From assembly GCA_954871525.1 (NCBI GenBank), contig OX940863.1, positions 10,144,001 to 10,208,000 of the forward strand: a stretch of 64,000 nucleotides of DNA, written 5' to 3'. The notes under the pieces were generated by a model. The model searched no databases. It saw only the letters and a program-made list of their open reading frames with translations, and was not told where the DNA came from. The translations under genes were made by a program, and so were the position numbers. Origin of the DNA: Parietaria judaica. Lineage: Eukaryota; Streptophyta; Magnoliopsida; Rosales; Urticaceae. This document shows, in pieces, positions 37,766-49,527 of this stretch (the first letter of the stretch is position 1; every line of letters starts with the position of its first letter).

Positions 37766-38135
37766 TAAGCGGGTAAATGTATTGATAAACTAACGCATAA
37801 ATACTTTTTTAAAGAAATTTCTTAGTAGTTCTTTATCAGCTATTTTGTATTTGTTGATTCAATTGAACACAATCGAGTAAAATACAAGAGTATAAACTAG
37901 TTAGAGATGTGATTTCGGATGACTTCTGTAATTATTTTAGCCTTTTATTCATAGTTATTTGATTTTTTTAGTCTTAAATTCTTTTTTTTTTAATAAATAT
38001 TATCGAGCTGATTTTTTTTTTCTTCAATTTTCAATAAAATTGAGTAGTTAATTATTCTCTAAAAAAACGCAAATAAGTGTGCAGTAAATGGTCATGTTTC
38101 ATATACTTTTGCATTGCTTCTAATATTAATTAATT

Positions 38136-39722
38136 AACACCCATTTTATATTACTTAATGTGTATTGATAATCATGTAGTGAGTTTATGTATTGACAAAA
38201 ATCGCGATCCACATGTGAGATTAGATATTTATTTATAATGTTTAATATGTCGGAAAGGTGATGGCTTTTAGATTAACATATTTGACCAAATCAAATTCAA
38301 TACACATTACACACTACTTTCGAGACCAAGTTTAGAATTTATTCATTATAAATCAGAGAAATTATTTGTCTTACGAGCTACAACCATGGCATATACATAA
38401 TATACTAAAGAACAATCGTACAGAAAAACCACGTGAACATTGCGGAACGCGACAATTAACACAAGATATTTTATAATAATGGATCAAATATATCTTATAT
38501 ATATCTCATTCACGAATATGTATTTAAATTTTATTTTGATTTGTTATTTATGAATGAATAAAAAATAATTATTTATTACCTGACTTTATATAAGTTTCTC
38601 TTCGTATTCATACCACAATGTCATCTTTAAATCTTCAATAAAAATAAGCATATTTTTTAATTATCAATTGCATTGTTTATAATTTATATACTTAAAATCG
38701 TGAATGTGCTATTGATATTTTGTATATATTTCTTTATTATCATTAAGTCATTTAGACGTGTATATTAAATATTTAATATAAAAAACAAAACGTGAAAAGA
38801 AATAAGTATCAAGGATAATTAAGAACATCGGTGTCACGATGATAGGTACCCTTCTCTAAGTATCTTATAAATTGGTACCCCAAGTCCACAATGACGATAG
38901 CTACCCTTCTTGATCATTTATCACGTTCTTGTAAAATTATGAAGGCAGACATCAGAAAGAAACACAAATAACTTACACAACACAGAAATATTTTATTACA
39001 AAGTGAGTTATTAGCGGAAAAAGTATTTTGCTTGTTTAGAAATGGGACGTCATTGAGTCAACTTAAAAAAATTATGGCAAAAATATTCAAATTTATATTT
39101 TTGGCGGATCGGTAGACCTTGTCTACTTTTCTATTAATTTTTTTTACTACCATTAGTGATAACGTAAACAACAAATAAAACAAATAAACTCAATCGATCA
39201 AACCTAAGAACGTAAAAAAAAAAAACCTTGACGTAAACACAAATTCTTGAAACATCAACAACTAAAATTCTTATTTTACTTCTCACTTTCTCTCTCAAAT
39301 TATCAATTCATCTATTCAATAGTATCGTGATTTGCGTTGTTAACATCATCATTGGCGTGTATAGTAAAAACAAAAACAAAAACAAAAACAAAAAACTAAC
39401 AAAAAAGTGGATGAGGTATTACGATCAGTTAAAAAAAATGAACTTGACTACGTTTGCCATAGGTTTTTTTTTTTTTTTAATTATCTCTATGTTGCTCCAT
39501 TTCAAAATAACTTAATACTTTTGCCGTTAAACTCACAAAATTACACGTGCAGAAAGACAAAATTGATCAAGTCTGGAACAGCTATGGCACCCATGTAAAT
39601 AACTTCAAACCAGGGGTCAATCAACAAAGATCAATTCTATATAAGCCATATCAATTTTCCAATCTCCATAACACATATAATTAAGCTCATAAGTAATAAC
39701 AAAATCTCCTTAATCATTCATC
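38136..39722. other. Spacer before the acid phosphatase gene
   Basis: AT-rich with no supported gene. A (AAAAAC)n run lies at about 39366-39393. The last 150 bases contain TATATAAG-like sequence (about 39639) and probably include the promoter of the next gene. Confidence 0.45.
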
Positions 39723-42700
39723 ATGTCTCGAGTGTTATTGCAAATGTTGCTCTTCGCCACCGCGATTGCAGTGGCCGCCGCCAAAACGGGCCGTTTCGAC
39801 GCTGTCATAAGCAATGAGATCCACCTTCTCCGTCCCCGGCTGGGCGGAGCCGGCGAGCACGTGGAGGGCTCGTGCCTAAGCTGGCGGTTCGGCGTGGAGA
39901 CCAACAACGTGATTGGGTGGAAGAGAATCCCAAAGGAGTGCGAGGACTACGTGGGGCACTACATGCTAGGCAAGGAGTACCGAGACGACTCGTCCGTCGT
40001 CACCCGAGAAGCGCTCCTCTTCGCAAAGAGCCTCAACGTCTCCGGCAAGGTGGCGTGGGTGTTCGACGTCGACGAGACCACACTCTCCAACCTTCCTTAC
40101 TACGCTCGTCATGGATTCGGGTACGTAATACTAAACCGAAAGCGTTTTGAGAGACTTTCGCGCATGCCCAAGTTTGACGGGCTTTCCTTTGATATATAAT
40201 TAAGATCCTTGATATATATATAATTGATATAAATGTAAACAATTAATTATTTTATTATATTTCATTGTGTATAATTGATATTTGAATAAGATGGATAAAG
40301 TCATTTTTATGGTATTTTTAATTATTTTATTGTATTTCATTGATAATTTGATAGTATTAGTAATTAAAAAAAAAATATCAGAAATTTAGTAGGATGATTG
40401 TTGAGAGGAAGAAAAAAAGGAATAAAGGGATTTTTTTTTATTTTAAACTAATTATTACAAGAAACAGGCTTCCAAAGAAATATTTCAAAAACAACTTTTT
40501 AAAATTTTCTCCAACATAAGTTAATTTATCCAACTTAACATATATTTTCTTCAACATCACACAATTATTTTCATTATTAAAAATATAAGCAACTTGAAAG
40601 TTGAATGTAAAGAGCTATACAACTTCCAATATATAGAAGAGAATGACTTGTTTAACAGTTAATAATGGTGTTTAACCTCTAATTTAAAATTTAATCAAAA
40701 TTTACCAGTTATTTTCTTAAAGTAGATTAGGTTATGTGATTTACAAGTTGAACAAATTATATAGTATCAGCTCACCTAGTTTCACCGGTAGTCTGTAATC
40801 ATACAAATATCTATACTTGTTAAATATATGTTAATATATATGTGCAACTATACTTGTTAATGTAAATTTAAACTAAAAAACTTAAAAATTAATCACTATA
40901 TAGTATAAAAGATAATAATGAAATATATACACATTCATACATACCTGTATGCAAGGTTCCGAAAATCGCGAAAATCGAGCGATTATCGTTCGATTAATCG
41001 AAGAAATGGTGTTCTCGGTAACTTATCTCTAGTAATCGCTGCCGTTTTATACTTTTCGAAATTTTTCGAACAGAAAACTTTGGTACTTATCGCTGCAACT
41101 TTTCAAGAGCAAAATAACGATAATCGGAGGACTTTTCGTCCAAATTTGGGTAAGTTCGAAAATTTTGATATCATTGTGGCAAAAGTACATATGTTTCGGA
41201 AATTGTTGATTTGAGTTAGTTACTCGAATATTTTGGTGTAATTTCGTTTTATAAAATTGTATATAATTTTAAAACTAATCGGTTTGCATAATTTTTTTTT
41301 TAATTTGAAGTTTTTCTGAATTGTGATATCATTGTGGCAAAAGTGCATATGTTTCGGAAATTGTTGATTTGAGCTAGTTACTCGAATATTTTGGTGTAAT
41401 TTCGTTTTATAAAATTGTATATAATTTTAAAAATAATCTGTTTGCATAATTTTTTTTTTAATTTGAAGTTTTTCTGAATTGTGATATCATTGTGGCAAAA
41501 GTACATATGTTTCGGAAATTGTTGATTTGAGCTAGTTACATTAGTATGAGACTTGGTTTGTGGCTTATATATTATATTTTGTATGAGACTTTTATGTTTA
41601 TATTTTGTGACATTAGTATTTTATGTTATGTTTTTAGTGTAAAATATGTGTGAATTTTTTTATAGGTTTTCCATCGATAAATCCATCGATAAACGATTAA
41701 TCCATCGATAAGTTTCGATAACGGCAAACGATAATTTTTATAGGTTTTCCGTCGATAAATCCATCGGCAAACGATTAATCCATCGATAACGGCAAACGAT
41801 TTATCGGCCAAAACGGCATTTTGATCCTTGCCTGCATGTCATATATTTAAATATACAGAATCACCATATCTATTTTTATATGGTATAATTATTTAGCCAG
41901 ACTATAGCTGCAAATAAAATAAAGCCTATCTACAATAATTGATGGGTTATATATTGTAGACAAGCATGACTCATTCATAGGCCGATTTAAATACAAAGCT
42001 AGTATTTAAATTACATATGATACTACTCGTTAGTTAAGTTTTCATTGTCGACGTGTATATTAATTAACATAATAATTTGGTGCTTGAATATGACTAGGGT
42101 TGAGTTATTTAATGCGACGGCGTTCAACGAATGGGTTTTCACCGGCAAAGCCCCGGCGCTGCCGGAGAGTCTCGAGCTCTACAAAAGACTAGTTTCACTG
42201 GGAGTCAAAATAGTTTTCCTGACAGGAAGAGCTGAAGACCAAAGAACCGTCACCGAGGCTAACCTAAAGAGAGTTGGTTTCACCACATGGGATAAACTTG
42301 TCCTCAAGTAAGTAGTACTGTGATTTTGAAATCTCAACACTAATATTATTATGATTACTCTAATTAAATATATATATATATATATAAAGATATCATTAAA
42401 TCATAAACAGTGGCTTCGCCAGAAATCGGGGGAAGCTAGAATTTTTCGAAAGCCAATAATTTAGTGGTTGACTCGTTAAAGATCGATCGTTTATTAATAT
42501 CGTTAAAAATATTTTCTATAAAAAGGTATATACCGATTTAGAGCCAACAAATTATTTGACTTTTTACCTTCGAGTATCGATTACTAATAATTTGTTTTCA
42601 TAAAATCGATATTTATATCACATTTATTAAAATTGAATAGAAAAGAAAAAACAAAACGGAACTAAAATAATTAAAATACTGATAAATCCTGATTTTAACG

Positions 42701-43503
42701 TATTTTATCCTTCAAAGTCCAAAGCAAATAAGTTAGAGAGTGCAAATAGAAAAAATGTAGGTGCAAATATGAGAGTGTTAGCAAATATGAGAGATCGAAA
42801 ACACGTATAAATCAATTAAAACTTATGAGGACATTTGGTATATAATTTTTGTAAAAACTAGGGGCATAATTGATAGAGAACTTAAATTATCAATGCTTTC
42901 TCTAGGTGATTGGTCACTCCACGTGGTGTTCCATAGCTTAAACCAAGAGAGAATCTGTCAGGAGAATTACTGTGATTGGAATTAAAAAAAAAAGTTAAAA
43001 CAAAGAGTCAATGGGCTTTACGTCGAATGATTGGGCTAACAAGTGGGGGCAAGAATTACTGTGATTGGAATTAAAAAAATAAAAACAAAGAGTCAAATGA
43101 GCTTTACGTTGAATAATTAGGCTTCAAGTGGGGGCCACTGCCCCCTGTTGGGCCTTAGTGGCCTCGCCACTGATCATAAACATAATATTCATGTTTCATA
43201 TTATTCATTAGATAAAAGGACAAAAGAAAACTCCGGAGAAACTAAAATCGGGAACCAAACCGAAATCTGGCGTCTTTTTATTTCTCTCGGCCTGGTTTTA
43301 AAAATCAATGGTATTATGGTTGCAGAGGATCGGAGTTTGTAGGGAAAACAGCGGTTGAGTACAAATCAGCAGAGAGGAAGAAGGTGGAGAGTGAAGGATA
43401 CGCAATAATAGGCAACATTGGAGATCAATGGAGTGACCTTTTGGGCACAAACACTGGCCTCAGGACCTTCAAATTGCCTGACCCAATGTATTACATCAGC
43501 TGA
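39723..43503 (+). CDS. HAD-superfamily acid phosphatase, plant class B / vegetative-storage-protein type
   Basis: Three exons join in frame: 39723-40120, 42098-42307, 43326-43503, giving 261 residues, the normal size. Residues 1-20 form a signal peptide. HAD motif I is DVDET (Asp115 and Asp117), motif II lies in FLTGR, and the later motif appears in GNIGDQWSDLLG; all acidic residues are present, so activity is likely, unlike some storage proteins that lost the first Asp. The end is RTFKLPDPMYYIS, typical of the family. The protein probably hydrolyses phosphate esters in vacuole or cell wall; some relatives serve as vegetative storage proteins. Both introns are swollen by hAT-type insertions (40952-41830 and 42408-43172), which explains intron lengths of about 1.98 and 1.02 kb. 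Confidence 0.92.
40952..41830. mobile_element. hAT-type non-autonomous element in intron 1 of the acid phosphatase gene
   Basis: Starts CAAGGTTCCGAAAATC and ends CATTTTGATCCTTG, so the tips CAAGG/CCTTG are inverted. Flanks are CCTGTATG (40944-40951) and CCTGCATG (41831-41838), an 8-bp target duplication with one mismatch. The inside is non-coding: a 158-bp tandem array, then short repeats of catcgataaa and ggcaaacgat. The element is 879 bp. The mismatch suggests it is older than the intron 2 insertion. Confidence 0.72.
41167..41540. repeat. Tandem repeat, period 158 bp, about 2.4 copies
   Basis: Copies start with gatatcattgtggcaaaag at 41167, 41325 and 41483 and differ at only a few bases. 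The array lies inside the intron 1 hAT element and probably expanded within it. Confidence 0.9.
42408..43172. mobile_element. hAT-type non-autonomous element in intron 2 of the acid phosphatase gene
   Basis: Starts CAGTGGCTTCGCCAG and ends GGCCTCGCCACTG. It is flanked by a perfect 8-bp repeat ATCATAAA (42400-42407 and 43173-43180). CAGTGGC ends are common in plant hAT elements. The 765-bp interior has no ORF of note but carries an 87-bp tandem duplication (about 42964-43137, gaattactgtgattggaatt core). Confidence 0.85.
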
Positions 43504-45275
43504 TATTTGTCTTTCAATTGCTGCTTCTCATTTTGCCTTTTGGTAAAGAAATACTTATGGCTATTAATTATGTTATCATCCCTAAATAAGGTCCCTCTTG
43601 GAAAGGATGCTTCCATTGTCCACTTTTGTATTCTCAACAAGAATCCATTATATGTAATCAATTCTCAAAAAGTCCGCAATCAGCAAACCGCAAACTCGCT
43701 GCAAATTAAATTTACGGGTATATTGAAAGCGGAAAGAATTTTTTCAAAATCGATACTGACGGTTATACCGATGAGAATTTCGTAAAGAACAATTTAAATA
43801 TTATTACTCAATATTTAAATTGTTGAGAAAATTACATCTTCGATCCAATGAACCGCGTCAAACCGATCTTCCAAGTTCTTCGACGAATCGAAATATCCAA
43901 ACCAACGATCTAAATAGAAAGTAAAATGTGCAGAAACTTAAAGAACACAAGGGACAAGCATGAGAAACCCTTTTCGTGTCCAATCCACTAAATTTCCAGA
44001 CGATTACAACGAGCTTTCTCATAGATTCTATGCCTCTCAAATCTTCTCTCAAGATCAAGCACAACTCAGTCAACCCAGTTACAAAGAAAGTTACAGTCTC
44101 TGAAAGTTTCTCCCTCTCTTAGAAACTTTCTCTCTCAATCTATATCTTTCTCTCTGTTACAAATCATCTCTCGTTCTAAATATATGACTCACATTGGTTC
44201 CTATTTATAGATTCGTAGGAGAGCCAATAATACAATTAATAAGACACTTACTAAACAGTAAAAAAATAAGACTCCTCGCCAAGCTGCAATCTCGGAAGAA
44301 GCCGTTTTCGATACTCTGTGGTCACAAGTCTTCATTAATTTGAGTCATATTTAACATAAATAATATTATATATATTAAGAAATATAAGTAGATGAGATAT
44401 TAGAATAAGATCTTGAACAAGTAAGAATTGATGTGAAAAAATTGAAAGTTAAAGATCGAATTTTGAGGGTCAAATTGTATTTTGAAAAAAAAAAAATTGT
44501 CTTATTTCAAAAGAAAGTTACCACAAAATGCCTATATTCATGAATATAGAGAATTATCGCTGGTTAGTATACCGTAGGCACAAAGAGCATGCCTATTCTT
44601 AAACTTAAAGTAGTGAATACTTACTTTAAAACTTACACTTTTGGCTAAAATAAAATAAATTAATAATAATGTGGCATCATCATCATCAGTGCACCACACG
44701 TGCCATTAAACATGGCGTAAAAAAAGATTTTTATGTATTTCTGTCATTAGTTTTAAATTTTAAGAATATATATAATTTTGCGTGACTTAAAAATATTTAT
44801 GTCACTATATTCGAACGAAATATGTGATCCTGATGCGCGCAATATTATTGGGCTCCAAAGAACAATAGAAAAGCCCAAGTGTTTATACATTCGGTGGGTT
44901 TGGATTTGACTTTTATATCTTACTCAAAATTATTTAAAACAAGACCGTATTTTCCTAAGTTTTAAGTGTCAACTGTGCATAGATCTTTTATTTGTTCCGT
45001 CCAAAAATTTGACATGTATATATATCTTCTTTTAGGTGGGTAAGCTGAAATTGTAAGGAAAGAATGTGGCTGAGAATGATCAATTATTTCAAACACAATA
45101 AAAAGAAGAAAAAAGTACATAAGCATATGTGTTTAGGACCTACCGTAAACAAGACAATTATGCATTTTAGAGAAATTAATTCTACAGGATTGATAATTTG
45201 AAAATACACTGTCCAATTTTAATTAAACAACTTAAAATACTTATACCGGTATCATCCCATCAAAATAACAACAAC
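43504..45275. other. Spacer between acid phosphatase and LINE
   Basis: About 43787-44330 looks like an old LTR in reverse orientation (TATTTATAG on +, pyrimidine-rich runs, words such as gtgcagaaacttaaagaacac), but no partner or clear ends are visible. The remainder is AT-rich with no supported gene. Confidence 0.4.
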
Positions 45276-46872
45276 GTTTGGGCGCTCTAGGAGATGGGAC
45301 GTCCTCGCAAAGCCGAAAGGGGAAGGTGATTTGGGCTTCAAGGACATGGGTGATTTCAACCGGGCCCTCGTAGCACGGCTTTCGTGGCGGATCATCCAAA
45401 ATCCCGGTTGTCTCCTAGCGCGGATTCTAAAAGCTAAGTACTACCCCGACACCTCGATCCTCGACTTCAAATGCAAGGGACGCCCCTCGTTCTTGTGCAA
45501 GAGTCTCTGTTGGGGACGAGACTTGCTTAGACGCGGCACAAGATGACAAATCGGGGACGGCAACGTACGGGTCCACGGCCAACCTTGGATCCCTCGGCCT
45601 GGGGTTTTCTTCACCACCTCGGAGGCTCCGGACAACGGGTATCCGTGGCGTGTAGCCGATCTAGTCTCCCACGGTCATTGGGACCTCTCTCGGGTCGAGG
45701 CCCTCTTAACCCCCTACGATGCGGAGGCCGTCTTGAGGATCCCGATGGGGAAGGGTCCAGATCGGCTTGTTTGGCACCACGAAGACAACGGGATCTACTC
45801 GGTGCGGTCCGGTTACCGACTAGCTAGGTCGGAAGCACGGTGCGGACCTTCGGGCTCGGGAAAGGGGGAGCCGAATTGGTGGAAAGCTTTGTGGGGCACG
45901 GCGATCTCCGCAAAAGTGAAGCACATGGTGTGGCGCGCGTGGTCGGAAGCTCTTCGGAACCGAGGGGTAGACGTTGTACCCTTTTGCAACTTTTGCGGGG
46001 CGCTCCCGGAGGACGCCTTACATGCTGTTTGGGGGTGTGAGAGGGCCAAAGCCATTTGGGCATCATCGACGATCCACCGGTGGGTGGAAAAGACGAGGGA
46101 GATTCCGTTTCGGGAGTCGTGCTACCGGGCGCTCGAGAGTCTTTCCAAACCGCACTTCGAGCTCTTTTGCGGGCTAATTTGGGCGGCGTGGTCCGACCGC
46201 AACCTTCCCCTCTTCGAGCACCGCGTACGGGCCCCAGGGACTTGGGTGGAAGAAGTCGACGGATGGTTCATAAGTTTCAAGCGGTATGCGCTCGCGACGG
46301 AGAACCACCGCTCGCCGAGGGAGGAGGTACCGAGGGCTTGGTCCGGTTCGGCTGCGGGGATCCTCAAGCTTAATGTAGACGCGGCTTGGGACGGGGAGAC
46401 GTGACGGGCAGCGGTGGGAGCGGTTGTCCGAGACCAGCACGGTCGGGTCATGGGAGTCATGGCTTCCTTGGTCGACCATGTCGACTCGGCACTCACCGGA
46501 GAGTGCATTGTGATGCGACGGGGGCTTCTCTTTGCCCCTGTTCGGGGGTGGAAGATCGAGCATGCCGAGACGGATTGTTTGCGGGCCTCCCACCTCACCA
46601 AGGCAAGAGACTCGTTGGGCTTGCAAGGCCCGATTATTGCGGAGGTGCGGGAGCTCGGCCGAGAGCTAGGCGAGTTTGGAGAGTGGACTTGGATTCCACG
46701 GGAATGTAACGAGGTGGCCAATGCTTTGGCCAAGAGACCTCTTTCTTCTCTTGTTTTGGACCTTATGTGTCCTTATTGCCCGGAGTGGCTTGTAGCAACG
46801 GTGTTGAGAGATTCTTCTCCCTAACTTTTTTGATTGAATGAAATCAAATTGCTTAAAAAAAAAAAAAACGGA
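45276..46872 (+). mobile_element. 5'-truncated LINE (non-LTR retrotransposon) with RT C-terminus, zf-RVT and RNase H; inactive
   Basis: One frame runs from about 45276 (RRWDVLAKPKGEGDLGFKD) to the stop at about 46824. It shows the end of a LINE reverse transcriptase, a zinc-binding RVT region (SAKVKHMVWRAWSEAL, CNFCGALPEDALHAVWGC) and an RNase H domain (LNVDAAWDGE, WIPRECNEVANALAK). Two in-frame TGA stops break it, at 45544 (where relatives have Trp) and at 46402. A poly(A) run of about 15 ends the copy at 46854-46868. The DNA is much richer in GC than its surroundings. Truncation, A-tail and stops show a dead-on-arrival LINE insertion. I could not identify a convincing target duplication. 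Confidence 0.88.
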
Positions 46873-47773
46873 TCTTTTTGTTAATCAATATATTTTATTC
46901 CCATTTTACATATATATTTTTTTTTCTTGAGATTTTTATAAGATTGATAAATATCAAAACTCAAAAGGACTCTTTTTGTGGGGTCCCATTTGAATACTTA
47001 TATTATATATAGTCGAAGTACTACACTCAATACAGCAAATATTTGTTGTATTATAGAAGACAGATAGTGATTCCTTCTATTTTATTATTCTTTAAAATTT
47101 TATCTCAAAAAGATTGAAAACGATGTGTAGCACAAAACTTGTGAACACAATCAAAATTGGAGATATTGTTTTTGGTTAACAAGTCCAATTATCCGAGTGA
47201 AATGTTACTAATCTTATATTAATTGTAAATCTTATCTAAGCAAATAATGCATACTTTGATGATGTTCTTTTTTTTTTTATAAGGATATTTACATTTCCTA
47301 AGCTTTAATTTAAGGTGTCGGCTTCAAGATAAAGAAAGTACTCAATAATTCGTTTATGAAAAGAAAGCATTGACAACTTTTTTTGCTTTGCTTGTTGTCA
47401 ACTTTTCTATGTGTCAATTTTTCATGTTCGATTCATCATCACTTGCGATGCGAATTGCGACTAATGTCTTAAAGACCGTTCATTACGAATCACTTGCAAA
47501 TTTAATTTACGAATATACCGAAACGAGATTTCAAAGAATCGCATAAAGAGATTATGTGAAAAAGAAAAAAAAAAGTACGAATCTTTTTTAACATAAAATA
47601 CTTATTTTTAATATAAAATTGATAAATAATAATTCTAGCTTTATTAAATTCAAAATTCCTATATGTATTATTGAGTAGAATGAGAAAAATAAAATAAAAA
47701 AATCATGCGCTGTGATTTATTTTCATACATGTCCGAGGAGCAGTACAGCAAAATAAAGATATCACGCGAAAGG
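46873..47773. other. Spacer between LINE and profilin promoter
   Basis: AT-rich with no supported gene or clear repeat. Confidence 0.5.
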
Positions 47774-47832
47774 CACGTGACGGCAAGAGAAATTTATCCC
47801 AGAAACGACGTCGTGGTGGTGTCCGCCACGTG
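47774..47832 (+). promoter_or_regulatory. Two G-box (CACGTG) sites upstream of profilin
   Basis: CACGTG occurs at 47774-47779 and 47827-47832, 220-275 bases before the profilin ATG, in a GC-richer stretch. G-boxes bind bZIP and bHLH factors. A TATTTATT stretch at about 47959 could serve as TATA element. Function is inferred from sequence alone. Confidence 0.45.
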
Positions 47833-48048
47833 GCAGAGAGGGAAACATGGGGGAGAACGTGAATAGCAGTCATTGGGGGAACGGACGGCTGAGATTGAAT
47901 CAGCGCGATGATAATAACGGTCGTCCACCAATCGATCCCACACTCGATTCCATTCATTCTATTTATTCCTCTCTCCTTCGAACCACCGAACCAAGACCAG
48001 ACCAAATCAAATCAAATCAAAATCCCCAAATCTCCATTCTCTCCAACC

Positions 48049-49527
48049 ATGTCGTGGCAGACCTACGTCGATGATCACCTCATGTGCGAAATCGAGGGCA
48101 ACCACCTCACCGCCGCCGCCATCCTCGGCCAGGACGGCAGCGTCTGGGCTCAGAGCGCCTCCTTCCCGCAGGTCCGCTTTCCTTTCCACCCGATCCTTGC
48201 GTTTTTCTATTTGATCCGTCGATCGGGATCCGATTCCTTGAGCGGTGCGGGAAATCGGGTTTGGTTGCTCAGGATCTGTCTAGGTTCGGCTGATTTCCCG
48301 TAGGATCGGCTGGATGTGGTTTAGGTTGGTGAGAGTCCGAGAGATGCAATCGATCGGCGTATTTAATCTCGCTTTTGTTGAGTTGTGATTGAATCGATTT
48401 GGTAGGAAATGATTCGGTGTTTTTTTTAATCGACTTTCTATGGTTTGAGACTTATGCTTTTGATTTGATATTGATTGATTTCAATTCTCTATGTCGTGGT
48501 GATTGTTTTGTTTGATGCGCAGTTTAAGCCTGAGGAAATTGCCGCAATCGTAAAAGATTTCGAGGAGCCTGGTACTCTTGCCCCGACTGGGTTATTCCTC
48601 GGGGACGCGAAGTACATGGTCATTCAGGGCGAGGCCGGAGTTGTTATCCGTGGCAAGAAGGTCAGTGCTCTGCTCTCTTCCTCAAAATGATTTCGTTTCA
48701 CTGCAATTCTTCGGTTGAGTCGAATTCGATTGCTTATGAGTCTCGTTGGTTCGAAATATACAGATGTGCTTTTATTATATGTGCTCAAATTTGCGTACCC
48801 ATTTGATTCTGTATTGCCTTCTAAAGGAATATAGAACATGTGGACCACTCCAACCTTAACTTTTGCGTACCTATTTGTAACTGGTAACGATCTCGGATGA
48901 GTAACGAGTACAAAACACATGGATACCATTCCAGACTGTCTATGGCTCCATCCATTGGCCTTTAAAGTTTGATATAACTGGATGTCTCTGTCATGGTCCC
49001 GATGTTGAGATCTCGACATGGGCCGTGAACACATGCTCCTTTGGTTCACTCCATTTGCAATTATTTTCCCCGATTCTCGGACCCACTTTTACGAGTATTG
49101 AACCGTTCTTCTCTCAATAACGAAAAGAGAGATTAACTAGGATGGCCTAAAGATAAACCAAAATTACTATAATGCAAACGTTAGGCGCTAACTCTAGTTA
49201 AAGGAATAAATAACACAACAGTAGAAAACCGGCCACCAACCGGCAAACAAAATATCAGTGTTAGAAATCTAAATCCTATTAACACTTTATTTTGAATCAG
49301 GCAATACTCAAGAAAGCCATTAACATAAGGTTTCTACATGCTATTTTTCTATTTGATGTTTGTGATTAGTGTTCTAACTTCATGAAATGCAGGGATCGGG
49401 TGGTGTCACTGTTAAGAAAACCGGGCAAGCTCTGGTAATAGGAATTTACGACGAGCCGATGGCACCTGGACAGTGCAACATGATCGTCGAGAGGTTGGGA
49501 GACTACCTTATTGAGACTGGCCTCTAA
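48049..49527 (+). CDS. Profilin
   Basis: Three exons join in frame: 48049-48171, 48523-48660, 49393-49527, giving 131 residues with the classic plant intron positions. It begins [15 protein letters not shown] and ends [12 protein letters not shown], both profilin hallmarks; [17 protein letters not shown] and [16 protein letters not shown] are also typical. Profilin binds actin monomers, poly-proline proteins and phosphoinositides and controls filament growth in the cytosol. Plant profilins are also known pollen and food pan-allergens. The sequence is intact. Intron 2 is 732 bp, with nothing notable. Confidence 0.97.

Larger units (their letters stand above)
35622..38135 (+). repeat. Duplicated segment, copy 2, split by an insertion of about 1.9 kb
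   Basis: Piece A (35622-35935) and piece B (37868-38135) together match 32790-33310 in order. About 1.93 kb (35936-37867) separates them and has no counterpart in copy 1. The insert contains a hAT MITE (37600-37765) and a stretch (about 36540-36690) related to 58920-59070. An acacnttaaa-like word occurs at both edges of the insert and may be a target duplication, but the edges are too diverged to fix. Confidence 0.65.

Noticed and set aside
43787..44330. Solo LTR candidate
   Set aside because: It resembles an LTR in style only; neither TG/CA ends with a target duplication nor a second copy were found.
45813..46733. Long - strand open frames opposite the LINE
   Set aside because: They are shadows of the GC-rich LINE coding frame; the + strand frame carries the RT, zinc-binding and RNase H motifs.
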